Positions 57,219-64,000 of a stretch of DNA of 64,000 nucleotides are shown here, piece after piece; the first letter of the stretch is position 1, and every line of letters starts with the position of its first letter. The notes beneath the pieces were generated by a model. That model was not told where the DNA came from. It did not search any database and worked only from the letters and a program-made list of their open reading frames with translations. This DNA is from Jeotgalicoccus sp. (GTDB taxonomy: Bacteria > Bacillota > Bacilli > Staphylococcales > Salinicoccaceae): positions 215 through 64,214 of the forward strand of contig DONT01000002.1 of assembly GCA_003513765.1 (NCBI GenBank). The letters are read 5' to 3'. The position numbers and the translations under genes were made by a program.

Positions 57219-58489
57219 TGAAAGATACTTTATTAAAAGATTATAATACTGAACTGAATTACGACGGCATTGACGGCAAACGTCTTGCTGAGCGCCTTGA
57301 TGCGATTTCAAAAATAGGCGTGCTGCAAACCGGCGGTGTCAGCCGTCCGGGGTTTTCGAAAGAAGAGAAAGATGCTAAGGCATTAGTTTCTGAGTGGATG
57401 GAAGCTGCCGGGCTGACTGTTGAAACAGATGCTGCCGGAAATCTTTTCGGCAGATTGAAAGGCAGAGATGATTCACAGTCTGTCGCTTCAGGTTCTCACG
57501 TTGATACTGTGCCTGCGGGCGGGAATTTTGACGGCGTCCTTGGTGTGCTTGCTGCACTTGAAGTTGCAGAAGCATGGAAAGAAACTGGCTATATTCCTGA
57601 TAAATCATATGAAGTCGCTATATTTTCAGATGAAGAGGGTGCCCGTTTCTCAAGTGGTGTATTCGGCAGCCGTGCCTATATGGGTTTGGTTGACGATGAA
57701 TTAATTGAGTCGCTCAGAGACAGTGACGGCTTAAATCTTGAAGAAGTTCTCGAACAGTATGGTTCTTCTCTTCCGGATTTTAAAAAGATTCAGCAGCGCG
57801 ACTGGACGTTCTTTGCCGAAGCTCATATTGAGCAGGGCAAGCTGCTTGAGAAAAACAATCTTCCTGTCGGTATCGTTAAAGGTATTGCAGGACAGGCGTG
57901 GCTGGAAATTGAATTCAAAGGACTTGCCGGACATGCCGGCAATACACCAATGAACGATCGTCAGGATGCGCTTGTTGCTGCCGGACGTTTTGTCAGTGAA
58001 CTTGAAAGCATACCGAAAATCGTCAGCAGTACCGCCGTTGCAACGGTAGGTAAACTCGCTGTCTATCCGAATGGTGCCAACGTTATTCCTGAATCGGTGA
58101 AAATGATTGTCGATATACGCGACATCCATGAGAAATCGCGAGACATGCTGCTTGAGCTCATATCAGAGCGGGCATACGACATTGCAAAAGAACGAGGTAT
58201 CGACGTTACAGTAAGCCGTACGTCGCGTGTTAAACCCGTTCCTGTTGAAGAAACTTACAAAGATGAACTCCGCGATATATTAACAGATTTAAATATTGAA
58301 GCGATGGAGCTGCCGAGCGGGGCAGGTCATGATTCAATGAATATCGGACTCGAGCTGCCTGTCGCAATGATTTTTGCGCGCAGTAAAGCTGGCATCAGTC
58401 ATAATCCCGCTGAATGGACTTCGCTCGATGACTGCGTTCTTACAGTACACGTACTGAAGAAATTCATTGAGAAACAAATGTCTAAATAA
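57218..58489 (+). CDS. M20-family N-carbamoyl-L-amino-acid hydrolase / allantoate amidohydrolase-like
   Basis: A 423-aa binuclear metallohydrolase. Metal-site motifs: SGSHVDTVPAGGNFDGVLG, SDEEGARFSSGVFGSR, EAHIEQGKLLE and GAGHDSMN; the satellite dimerisation domain (about 215-335) contains GLAGHAGNTPMNDRQDA. It releases ammonia and CO2 from carbamoyl amino acids or ureidoglycolate-type substrates; no allantoin pathway genes are nearby. SD TTGGAGG lies in the end of the acetyltransferase gene. Confidence 0.88.
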   Translation: MKDTLLKDYNTELNYDGIDGKRLAERLDAISKIGVLQTGGVSRPGFSKEEKDAKALVSEWMEAAGLTVETDAAGNLFGRLKGRDDSQSVASGSHVDTVPAGGNFDGVLGVLAALEVAEAWKETGYIPDKSYEVAIFSDEEGARFSSGVFGSRAYMGLVDDELIESLRDSDGLNLEEVLEQYGSSLPDFKKIQQRDWTFFAEAHIEQGKLLEKNNLPVGIVKGIAGQAWLEIEFKGLAGHAGNTPMNDRQDALVAAGRFVSELESIPKIVSSTAVATVGKLAVYPNGANVIPESVKMIVDIRDIHEKSRDMLLELISERAYDIAKERGIDVTVSRTSRVKPVPVEETYKDELRDILTDLNIEAMELPSGAGHDSMNIGLELPVAMIFARSKAGISHNPAEWTSLDDCVLTVHVLKKFIEKQMSK

Positions 58490-58496
58490 TATAAAG

Positions 58497-58531
58497 AGCA
58501 GTGCGCATAAATTATGCGGCACTGCTTTTTT
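58497..58531 (+). terminator. Terminator of the acetyltransferase-carbamoylase operon
   Basis: AGCAGTGC / GCACTGCT extended by GCATAA / TTATGC with one bulge, followed by six T. Confidence 0.85.
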
Positions 58532-58931
58532 AGTTTCCTGTATTTTTAAACTGCTGTATTCTTGTTTTGATTTCATCTCTGACTCTTTGGAACTCGGTCC
58601 ATTCTTTACCAGCCGGATCATCAAAGCCCCAATGTTCTTTTGTCACATGAGCGGGCAATATCGGACAATTCTGATCCGCGTCGCTGCACAGCGTAACTAC
58701 TAAATCAGCTTCATTGATGATATCCTGCTGAATTAAATCAGATGTATTTCCGCTGATATCGATGTCGATTTCAGCCATCGCTTTAATCGCATTTGGATTC
58801 ACACCGTGCGCCTCTATACCGCCGGAGTAGACGTTCCATTCAGACCCAAGTATCTCTTTGCCGAGGCCCTCAGCCATTTGGCTGCGGCAGGCATTTCCTG
58901 TACATACAAAGTATATTGTTTTTTTAGTCAT
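58530..58931 (-). CDS. arsC: ArsC: thioredoxin-coupled arsenate reductase
   Basis: A 133-aa enzyme with the low-molecular-weight phosphatase fold, reducing arsenate to arsenite. The P-loop CTGNACR has Cys10 and Arg16, and the redox relay Cys82 and Cys89 (LCSDADQNCP) matches S. aureus pI258 ArsC exactly in spacing. It is last in arsRBC, 13 bases after arsB. Confidence 0.95.
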   Translation of the reverse strand: MTKKTIYFVCTGNACRSQMAEGLGKEILGSEWNVYSGGIEAHGVNPNAIKAMAEIDIDISGNTSDLIQQDIINEADLVVTLCSDADQNCPILPAHVTKEHWGFDDPAGKEWTEFQRVRDEIKTRIQQFKNTGN

Positions 58932-58944
58932 AGCTATCCCTCAC

Positions 58945-60234
58945 TTAAAATATTAACAGCGTAAAGTATAATCCGAGCAGTGTCATAATAAGCACCGGCG
59001 GAGTAATCAGTATGCCGATTTTAAAATACGTGCCCCACGATATCTTCATATCTTTTTTAGCGAGCACATGCAGCCACAGCAGCGTTGCCAATGAGCCGAT
59101 AGGCGTTATTTTCGGTCCGAGATCCGAACCAATAACATTCGCATATATTAATCCTTCTTTAATAGCATCCTGAGCACCTGTTTCGCTGATTGCTATCGCG
59201 TTAATCATTACTGTCGGCATGTTATTCATAATCGATGACAGAATAGCTGCAATTGCACCCATGCCCATTACTGTTGCGAGTAAACCGTACTCCGTAATGT
59301 TAACGATGACGTCTGCCAGTATATCTGTCAGCCCTGCGTTACGCAGCCCGAATACAACGACATACATTCCGATAGAGAAAACAACAATATTCCACGGTGC
59401 ACCTTTAATTACACGTGAAACACTGACTGCTTCCGATTTACGCGCTGTAACGAGAAAGACAAGTGCAATAGCTCCCGCGATAAACGACACTGGCACAGCT
59501 ATAAATTCACTCGCAAGATAACCAATCAGAAGCAGGATAAGTATTACCCACGAGAATTTGAACATTTTTTCATCTTTCACAGCTTCGTACGGTTCTTTTA
59601 AGCTGCTGTCATCAAACGTTTCAGGAATAGATTTTCTGAAAAACAGCCACAATACGAGAATACTCGAAATCAGTGAAAAGATATTAGGTATTATCATATG
59701 CAGAAAGTATTCTATAAATCCGATATTAAAGTAATCCGCCGACACGATGTTCACCAGGTTGCTGACAATTAGCGGCAGGGAAGTCGTATCCGCTATAAAT
59801 CCGCTGGCAATAACGAATGGAAAGATTACTTTCTCTTTCATATTTAAGTTGCGGACCATGGCCAGTACAATGGGCGTCAGAATTAATGCTGCACCGTCAT
59901 TGGCAAAGAATGCTGCTACGACAGAGCCGAGCAGTGCGATGTAGATAAACATCTTCAGTCCGCTTCCGTTTGAAGCTTTCACCATGTGTCTTGCCGACCA
60001 TTCAAAGAATCCTATCTCATCGAGAATTAATGAAATTAAAATTACCGCAACAAAAGTAAGAGTCGCATTCCAGACTATCCCTGTCACTTCGAGAATGTCT
60101 CCGAACGAGACCACACCTGTAATTACAGCGAGAAGGGCACCGGCCATTGCAGTAATACCAATATCTAGCCCTCTCGGCTGCCAGATTACAAATATTAAAG
60201 TAATAATAAATATGCTTACCGCCAGTATTGCCAT
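58945..60234 (-). CDS. arsB: ArsB: arsenite efflux permease
   Basis: A 429-aa protein with about 12 helices of the ArsB/IT superfamily that exports arsenite/antimonite using the proton gradient. Motifs FFANDGAALILTPIVLAM and SSIMNNMPTVMINAIA plus NVIGSDLGPKITPIGSLATLLWLH are typical. I use the ATG at 60234, two bases after the arsR stop with AAGGTG upstream. Order arsR-arsB-arsC is the classic staphylococcal one. Confidence 0.94.
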   Translation of the reverse strand: MAILAVSIFIITLIFVIWQPRGLDIGITAMAGALLAVITGVVSFGDILEVTGIVWNATLTFVAVILISLILDEIGFFEWSARHMVKASNGSGLKMFIYIALLGSVVAAFFANDGAALILTPIVLAMVRNLNMKEKVIFPFVIASGFIADTTSLPLIVSNLVNIVSADYFNIGFIEYFLHMIIPNIFSLISSILVLWLFFRKSIPETFDDSSLKEPYEAVKDEKMFKFSWVILILLLIGYLASEFIAVPVSFIAGAIALVFLVTARKSEAVSVSRVIKGAPWNIVVFSIGMYVVVFGLRNAGLTDILADVIVNITEYGLLATVMGMGAIAAILSSIMNNMPTVMINAIAISETGAQDAIKEGLIYANVIGSDLGPKITPIGSLATLLWLHVLAKKDMKISWGTYFKIGILITPPVLIMTLLGLYFTLLIF

Positions 60235-60236
60235 AA

Positions 60237-60551
60237 TCAGCAGACACCTTTCTTCATAGTTTGACATGCACAATATCCGCTTGATGAGTTAATAATTTGA
60301 AGCTGTTTTTCTATTTTATTCATCGTCTTGTGATTGAGTTCATACATTACTTTATTACCATTTTTTCTTTTCGTAACAAAATCACTGTTTACGAGAACTT
60401 TCATATGGTGACTCAAAGTAGGCTGAGAAAACTCAAAGTGCTCGAGTAAATCACAACCGCATAGTTCATCACACGATAATAAATCGAGTATTTCAAGACG
60501 GCTTGGATCCGCTATAATTTTTAATAATGAAGCTGTTTCGTCATAATTCAT
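60237..60551 (-). CDS. arsR: ArsR: arsenic-responsive repressor
   Basis: A 104-aa ArsR/SmtB winged helix protein. The metalloid-binding motif reads DELCGCDLLEHF (Cys31, Cys33), equivalent to ELCVCDL, with Cys27 nearby. SQPTLSHHMKVL is the recognition helix. The C-terminus has extra cysteines (YCACQTMKKGVC). SD GGAGG. AT-rich repeats over its promoter look like its operator. Confidence 0.94.
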   Translation of the reverse strand: MNYDETASLLKIIADPSRLEILDLLSCDELCGCDLLEHFEFSQPTLSHHMKVLVNSDFVTKRKNGNKVMYELNHKTMNKIEKQLQIINSSSGYCACQTMKKGVC

Positions 60552-60570
60552 GCATATACCTCCGTAATTT

Positions 60571-60609
60571 ATATATAGATTATCATCTATATAGATATAT
60601 GTCTATATA
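60571..60609 (-). promoter_or_regulatory. ars promoter and ArsR operator region
   Basis: Minus strand -35 TAGACA (60600-60605), 17 bases, -10 TAATCT (60577-60582). The perfect palindrome ATCTATATAGAT (60585-60596) is in the spacer, flanked by further TCTATATA repeats on each side. Confidence 0.65.
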
Positions 60610-60625
60610 TTTTTAGGAGTGTTTA

Positions 60626-61963
60626 TCATTTAAATAGTTCTTTTTCTCTCCATTTTCCGAACTTGTAATACAGATAGGCGAATATACTGCTGATTATAAA
60701 ACTGACGCCCATACCCATGCCAACTCCGATTTCTCCAAAGTATGAAGCAAACAGCGCTGACACAGGATACCTGAGTATCCAGAAAGAAATGATGTTCAGT
60801 ATAAGTACCTGATACATCGCTCCTGATGCTCTGACAATACTGTTTAAAACAAAATTCAATCCTAAAAATGGATAACACAGTGCGACAATTCTTAAGTAGT
60901 TCGTACCGAATTCTACCGCTGCCTCGTCCTGAATGAACATTCTGATGCCCGCTTCAGCAAATATAATAACGACAGCCGCAATACTCAGCATTAAACCAAA
61001 GTTATAAAGAGCGGCATAACGTGCGATTTGCTTTACGCGTGACCATTGCTGTATGCCGATATTCTGTCCTGCCATAGCATTAACAGCAGTACCGAGCGCC
61101 ATTGCAGGGAGCATAATTAAACTGTCGAGACGCTGAGCGGCACTGAATCCTGCAACGCTGTCTGCACCAAACTGAGTCACAACACTCAGTATCGCTGCAA
61201 TTCCCGCGTGAATTACTCCCATTTGCAGTCCTGCCGGAATACCCAGTTTTAAAATTAGTCCGACTTCATAGCGTGCCGGTATCGAAGGCATTTTAAACGG
61301 CATCAGCTTGCGTTTCACTGCGAGATAAACACTGTACAGAAATGCAATTGTTTGTGAACCGACTGTAGCGAGGGCCGCACCCTGTATACCGAGATCAAAT
61401 ACAATCATAAAGAGCGGTGACAGAACAGCATTCAATATGACTGCAATGAAGACAATTCTAAGCGGCGTCTTGCTGTCGCCAAGCGCTCTGAAAACAGTAT
61501 TGATAAAGTTATAGCCAAATAAGAAAAACATCCCGAGAAGGCTTATTTGAAGGTATGACGCTGTCATATCCAAAATAGCATCCGGCGTACCGATAATTCC
61601 GAGCAGACTTTCTGCAAATATGTAGCCGATTACCGCAAAAACAACAGACATTACAGTCATAATAACGATAAAAGCATTTAAGTAGCGCTTCAGGCCTTCA
61701 TCATCTTTACGGCCATGCTGCTGAGATAAAATAGTCAGTGCCGCATTGTTCAAACCAAGTATGAAAGACAATATAGTGACCAGTATGGTCGTTGCTATGG
61801 CGACAGCACCCAGTGCCTCTGCACCAAGAATATTTCCGACCCACAGACTGTCGACAATTTGAAACGAAGTCTGCAGCAGATTTGCCAGCATGATCGGCGC
61901 TGAAAATATAATCAGCGGCTTTAATATAGGACCGGTTGTAAAATCATTTTTCGAGCTTTTCAT
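60626..61963 (-). CDS. MATE-family multidrug/Na+ efflux transporter
   Basis: A 445-aa transporter with 12 helices in two pseudo-repeats (PIMLANLLQTSFQIVDSLWV; LGAVAIATTI; GIPAGLQMGVIHAGIAA; AAQRLDSLIMLPAMALGTA). It exports cationic drugs or toxins using Na+ or H+. The family is typical at 440-460 aa. It is monocistronic, convergent to nothing, and lies just upstream of arsR in the same direction but separated by the ars promoter. The substrate is unknown. Confidence 0.9.
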   Translation of the reverse strand: MKSSKNDFTTGPILKPLIIFSAPIMLANLLQTSFQIVDSLWVGNILGAEALGAVAIATTILVTILSFILGLNNAALTILSQQHGRKDDEGLKRYLNAFIVIMTVMSVVFAVIGYIFAESLLGIIGTPDAILDMTASYLQISLLGMFFLFGYNFINTVFRALGDSKTPLRIVFIAVILNAVLSPLFMIVFDLGIQGAALATVGSQTIAFLYSVYLAVKRKLMPFKMPSIPARYEVGLILKLGIPAGLQMGVIHAGIAAILSVVTQFGADSVAGFSAAQRLDSLIMLPAMALGTAVNAMAGQNIGIQQWSRVKQIARYAALYNFGLMLSIAAVVIIFAEAGIRMFIQDEAAVEFGTNYLRIVALCYPFLGLNFVLNSIVRASGAMYQVLILNIISFWILRYPVSALFASYFGEIGVGMGMGVSFIISSIFAYLYYKFGKWREKELFK

Positions 61964-62118
61964 TTCTTCACCTGCTGATTTTTAATTACTATAAAACACA
62001 ATGTAATATTATAAGATGTAGCAGCTGAAAAAGCTAAGTATTGATCTCGAAATTACCGGTATATGTTTAAAGAGAAAGGGTATATGAATACCAAGATAAT
62101 ATAAGGGAGCTGCGTTTT

Positions 62119-62214
62119 GTGAAATGGGCTAAATGGGGACTGATATTTGTACTCGGATTAATTGCCGGATTTATACTCTCCGGTTTGTTCAGCAATGTAT
62201 TTACTTTTATATAA
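62119..62214 (+). CDS. Candidate 31-aa single-helix membrane peptide
   Basis: GTG at 62119, 9 bases after AAGGGAG, encodes MKWAKWGLIFVLGLIAGFIL then SGLFSNVFTFI. It has a basic, Trp-containing N-terminus and one membrane helix with small-residue spacing GLIAGFILSG (GxxxG-like). It ends just before a terminator hairpin. It could be a small accessory subunit, a toxin-like peptide or a chance frame; expression is unproven. Confidence 0.5.
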   Translation: MKWAKWGLIFVLGLIAGFILSGLFSNVFTFI

Positions 62215-62249
62215 AACAAGAAAAAACCGGACATCGACGTGTCCGGTTT
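62215..62249 (-). terminator. Terminator of the aldehyde dehydrogenase-DUF779 operon
   Basis: AAACCGGACA / TGTCCGGTTT with a 6-nt loop; the minus-strand tail is TTTTTTCTTGTTTT. It may also end the small plus-strand ORF. Confidence 0.85.
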
Positions 62250-62254
62250 CTTCA

Positions 62255-62590
62255 TTATTCTATCGGTTCGCTGCGAATATGGAATCTGACGCCTCTCGGC
62301 CCCTCGACGCTGAACATGCCGCCGATGCCTTTAACAACATCAAGCGTGATTTGCGTATGCTTCCAGTATTCATACTGCTTATGATTCATATAAAATGGTA
62401 CACCTTCAATTACACCAAGCTGTACATCTACGTCTCCGATAATCATCATGCCTTCTTTCAGACACATTGGACTGGAGCCGTCACAGCATCCCCCTGATTG
62501 ATGAAAAATTAAGTTTCCATGTTCTTCTTTTAATTCATTAATAAGTGATCTGGCCTGATCAGTCGCATAGACTTGTTCAAGTACTGCCAA
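62255..62590 (-). CDS. DUF779 protein, aldehyde dehydrogenase partner
   Basis: A 111-aa protein of the DUF779 family, usually encoded directly after an AldA/ExaC-type aldehyde dehydrogenase. The Cys-rich motif GGCCDGSSPMC near 33-43 suggests metal binding. The start is TTG, immediately after the dehydrogenase stop (no gap), with AAGGATT upstream, so translation is coupled. The function is unknown. Confidence 0.87.
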   Translation of the reverse strand: MAVLEQVYATDQARSLINELKEEHGNLIFHQSGGCCDGSSPMCLKEGMMIIGDVDVQLGVIEGVPFYMNHKQYEYWKHTQITLDVVKGIGGMFSVEGPRGVRFHIRSEPIE

Positions 62591-64000
62591 TTAAAAGAAT
62601 CCTTTTGGCGTTTCGCTGTAGCTGACCAGCAGGTTTTTAGTCTGCTGATAATGTGCTAGCATCATCTTGTGATTTTCCCGGCCAATACCACTCATTTTGT
62701 AACCGCCAAATGCTGCATGAGCAGGGTAGTCGTGATAAGTGTTTACCCATACACGGCCCGCCTGAATTGCACGCCCTAATCGGTATGCTCTGTTTTGACT
62801 GCGCGTCCATACTCCCGCACCAAGGCCGTACAGTGTATCGTTGGCAATCTCAATCGCTTCGTCGTCATCTTTGTAAGTCGCTACTGCTAACACCGGCCCA
62901 AAAATTTCTTCCTGGAAAATACGCATCTTATTGTGGCCTTTAAAGATTGTCGGTTCGACGTAGTAACCATTTTTAATATCACCGTCGACTGATTTAATGT
63001 TGCCGCCTGTAAGTAATTCAGCGCCTTCTTTTTTACCGATATCAAGATACGATGCAATTTTTTCCTGCTGCTCATTTGAAGTCTGTGCACCCATCATCGT
63101 ATTTGGATCCAGCGGGTTACCTACTTTAATCTGTTCAACACGTTTAACCACGCGCTCCATAAATTCATCAAAGATATCTTCGTGTACAAGTGCGCGTGAC
63201 GGACATGTACATACTTCACCCTGGTTCAGTGCGAACATTACAAGCCCTTCAATCGCTTTGTCTAAGTAGTCATCATCCGCATCCATAACGTCTTTTGCGA
63301 AAATGTTTGGTGATTTACCGCCAAGTTCCAGTGTGACAGGAATCAGGTTCTGACTCGCATTCTGCATAATAATACGGCCGGTAGTCGTTTCACCCGTAAA
63401 GGCAATCTTGTTAATACCGGTATGCGTCGCCAGCGATTGTCCTGCTTCAGAACCGAAGCCGTTAACAATATTAAAGACACCTTTAGGCAGCAAATCTCCA
63501 ATGAGCTCCGCCAGATGAAGTATCGTTGTCGGTGTCTGCTCGGCAGGTTTTAAGACAATTGAGTTTCCTGCTGCCAGTGCAGGAGCAATTTTCCACGTCG
63601 CCATAAGTAATGGGAAGTTCCATGGAATAATCTGTCCTACAACACCAAGCGGCTCATGATAGTGATACGCTACAGTATCATTATCTATTTGAGAAATTCC
63701 GCCTTCCTGTCCGCGTATTACACCTGCAAAGTATCTGAAATGATCGACGACGAGCGGTAAGTCGGCATTCAGTGTTTCACGTACAGCCTTACCATTTTCA
63801 AAAGTTTCAAGTACAGCAAGCTCTTCAAGATGTTCTTCAACACGGTCAGCAATCTTTAAGAGAATATTGCTGCGCTCGGTTACAGATGTCACTGCCCATG
63901 ACTTTTGTGCTTCCTGTGCAGCAGCAACTGCCTTATCTACATCTGCCTGTTTCGAACGTGGTACTTTTGACACGACTTCACCGGTTACCGGCGATTCATT
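62591..64000 (-). CDS. NAD-dependent aldehyde dehydrogenase (AldA/ExaC type), 5' end outside the window
   Basis: 469 residues are visible and the frame stays open to the window edge; the first codons in view read ESPVTGEVVSKVPRS, the usual sequence some 35-40 residues into such proteins, so the true start is outside. Catalytic Glu is in TLELGGKSPN and the nucleophile Cys in NQGEVCTCPSRALV, the pattern of acetaldehyde dehydrogenases paired with DUF779. IIPWNFPLLM and AFTGETTTG are cofactor motifs. Full length is probably about 505-510 aa. Confidence 0.93.
   Translation of the reverse strand, partial: NESPVTGEVVSKVPRSKQADVDKAVAAAQEAQKSWAVTSVTERSNILLKIADRVEEHLEELAVLETFENGKAVRETLNADLPLVVDHFRYFAGVIRGQEGGISQIDNDTVAYHYHEPLGVVGQIIPWNFPLLMATWKIAPALAAGNSIVLKPAEQTPTTILHLAELIGDLLPKGVFNIVNGFGSEAGQSLATHTGINKIAFTGETTTGRIIMQNASQNLIPVTLELGGKSPNIFAKDVMDADDDYLDKAIEGLVMFALNQGEVCTCPSRALVHEDIFDEFMERVVKRVEQIKVGNPLDPNTMMGAQTSNEQQEKIASYLDIGKKEGAELLTGGNIKSVDGDIKNGYYVEPTIFKGHNKMRIFQEEIFGPVLAVATYKDDDEAIEIANDTLYGLGAGVWTRSQNRAYRLGRAIQAGRVWVNTYHDYPAHAAFGGYKMSGIGRENHKMMLAHYQQTKNLLVSYSETPKGFF

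Noticed and set aside
63971..63973. GTG as start of the last aldehyde dehydrogenase
   Set aside because: The frame continues upstream to the window edge with conserved family sequence (ESPVTGEV), so the GTG is an internal Val.

Overview
The window looks like chromosomal DNA of a low-to-moderate GC member of the Staphylococcaceae, most like Jeotgalicoccus, Salinicoccus, Macrococcus or a relative; the genus is not proven. The evidence is the staphylococcal-type his operon (hisZGDCBHAF-IE with short HisG and HisZ), the Firmicutes class III fructose-1,6-bisphosphatase, an HssRS/HrtAB heme-stress module with a near-canonical HssR box, an mhq quinone-stress operon and strong AGGAGG ribosome binding sites. 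I saw no rRNA, tRNA, phage, insertion sequence or CRISPR. It reads as backbone chromosome with many small niche modules.

Layout. 1-7.4 kb: nine-gene his operon on the minus strand, divergent from a TrpR/YerC-family regulator, with two matching operator-like palindromes around the his promoter. 7.5-11.6 kb: acyltransferase, PepSY lipoprotein, fbp. 11.6-14.8 kb: SDR dehydrogenase divergent from two tandem paralogous membrane proteins of unknown function, with Rex-like and sigma-B-like sites between. 14.8-21.0 kb: EgtUV/OpuC-like ABC transporter, an ALDH3-type aldehyde dehydrogenase, an NAD(P)-binding protein and a YfcC-family carrier. 21.0-26.2 kb: hssRS-hrtBA and flavohemoglobin. 26.3-30.2 kb: MetE-like enzyme plus aromatic-acid-type MFS transporter, divergent from a LysR regulator; a small GNAT protein. 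30.2-34.8 kb: CDF exporter, methyltransferase-TSUP-PopT operon, secreted CHAP protein, DUF1722. 35.0-38.9 kb: Fur-boxed siderophore ABC transporter. 38.9-42.3 kb: PhnA-like protein, HMA protein, an unusual P1B ATPase and a Crp/Fnr regulator with two FNR-type boxes. 42.4-49.2 kb: thymidine kinase with a variant P-loop, diaminopropionate ammonia-lyase, lipoprotein, S66 peptidase, MgtE, an XRE-DUF1232 regulator and a PAP2 phosphatase. 49.2-56.2 kb: solute-binding lipoprotein with a cre site, two tandem class-I-glutamine-amidotransferase hydrolases and an extended mhq operon. 56.4-64 kb: acetyltransferase plus carbamoylase, arsRBC, MATE exporter, a tiny membrane ORF, and DUF779 plus an aldehyde dehydrogenase that runs off the end.

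How the parts work together. Much of the window handles redox, metal and electrophile stress: heme efflux (HrtAB), NO detoxification (Hmp), quinone and aldehyde removal (Mhq, ALDHs), arsenate (Ars), metal export (P1B ATPase, CDF) and Fur-controlled iron uptake. Most modules carry their own regulator and a recognisable operator. The most notable unexplained items are the paired membrane paralogs, the CPG/HH P1B ATPase with its apparent class-II FNR-type boxes, three near-perfect Noc-binding sites plus a hybrid parS/Noc-like site, and the thymidine kinase lacking the P-loop glycine. No gap longer than about 300 bases lacks a gene.
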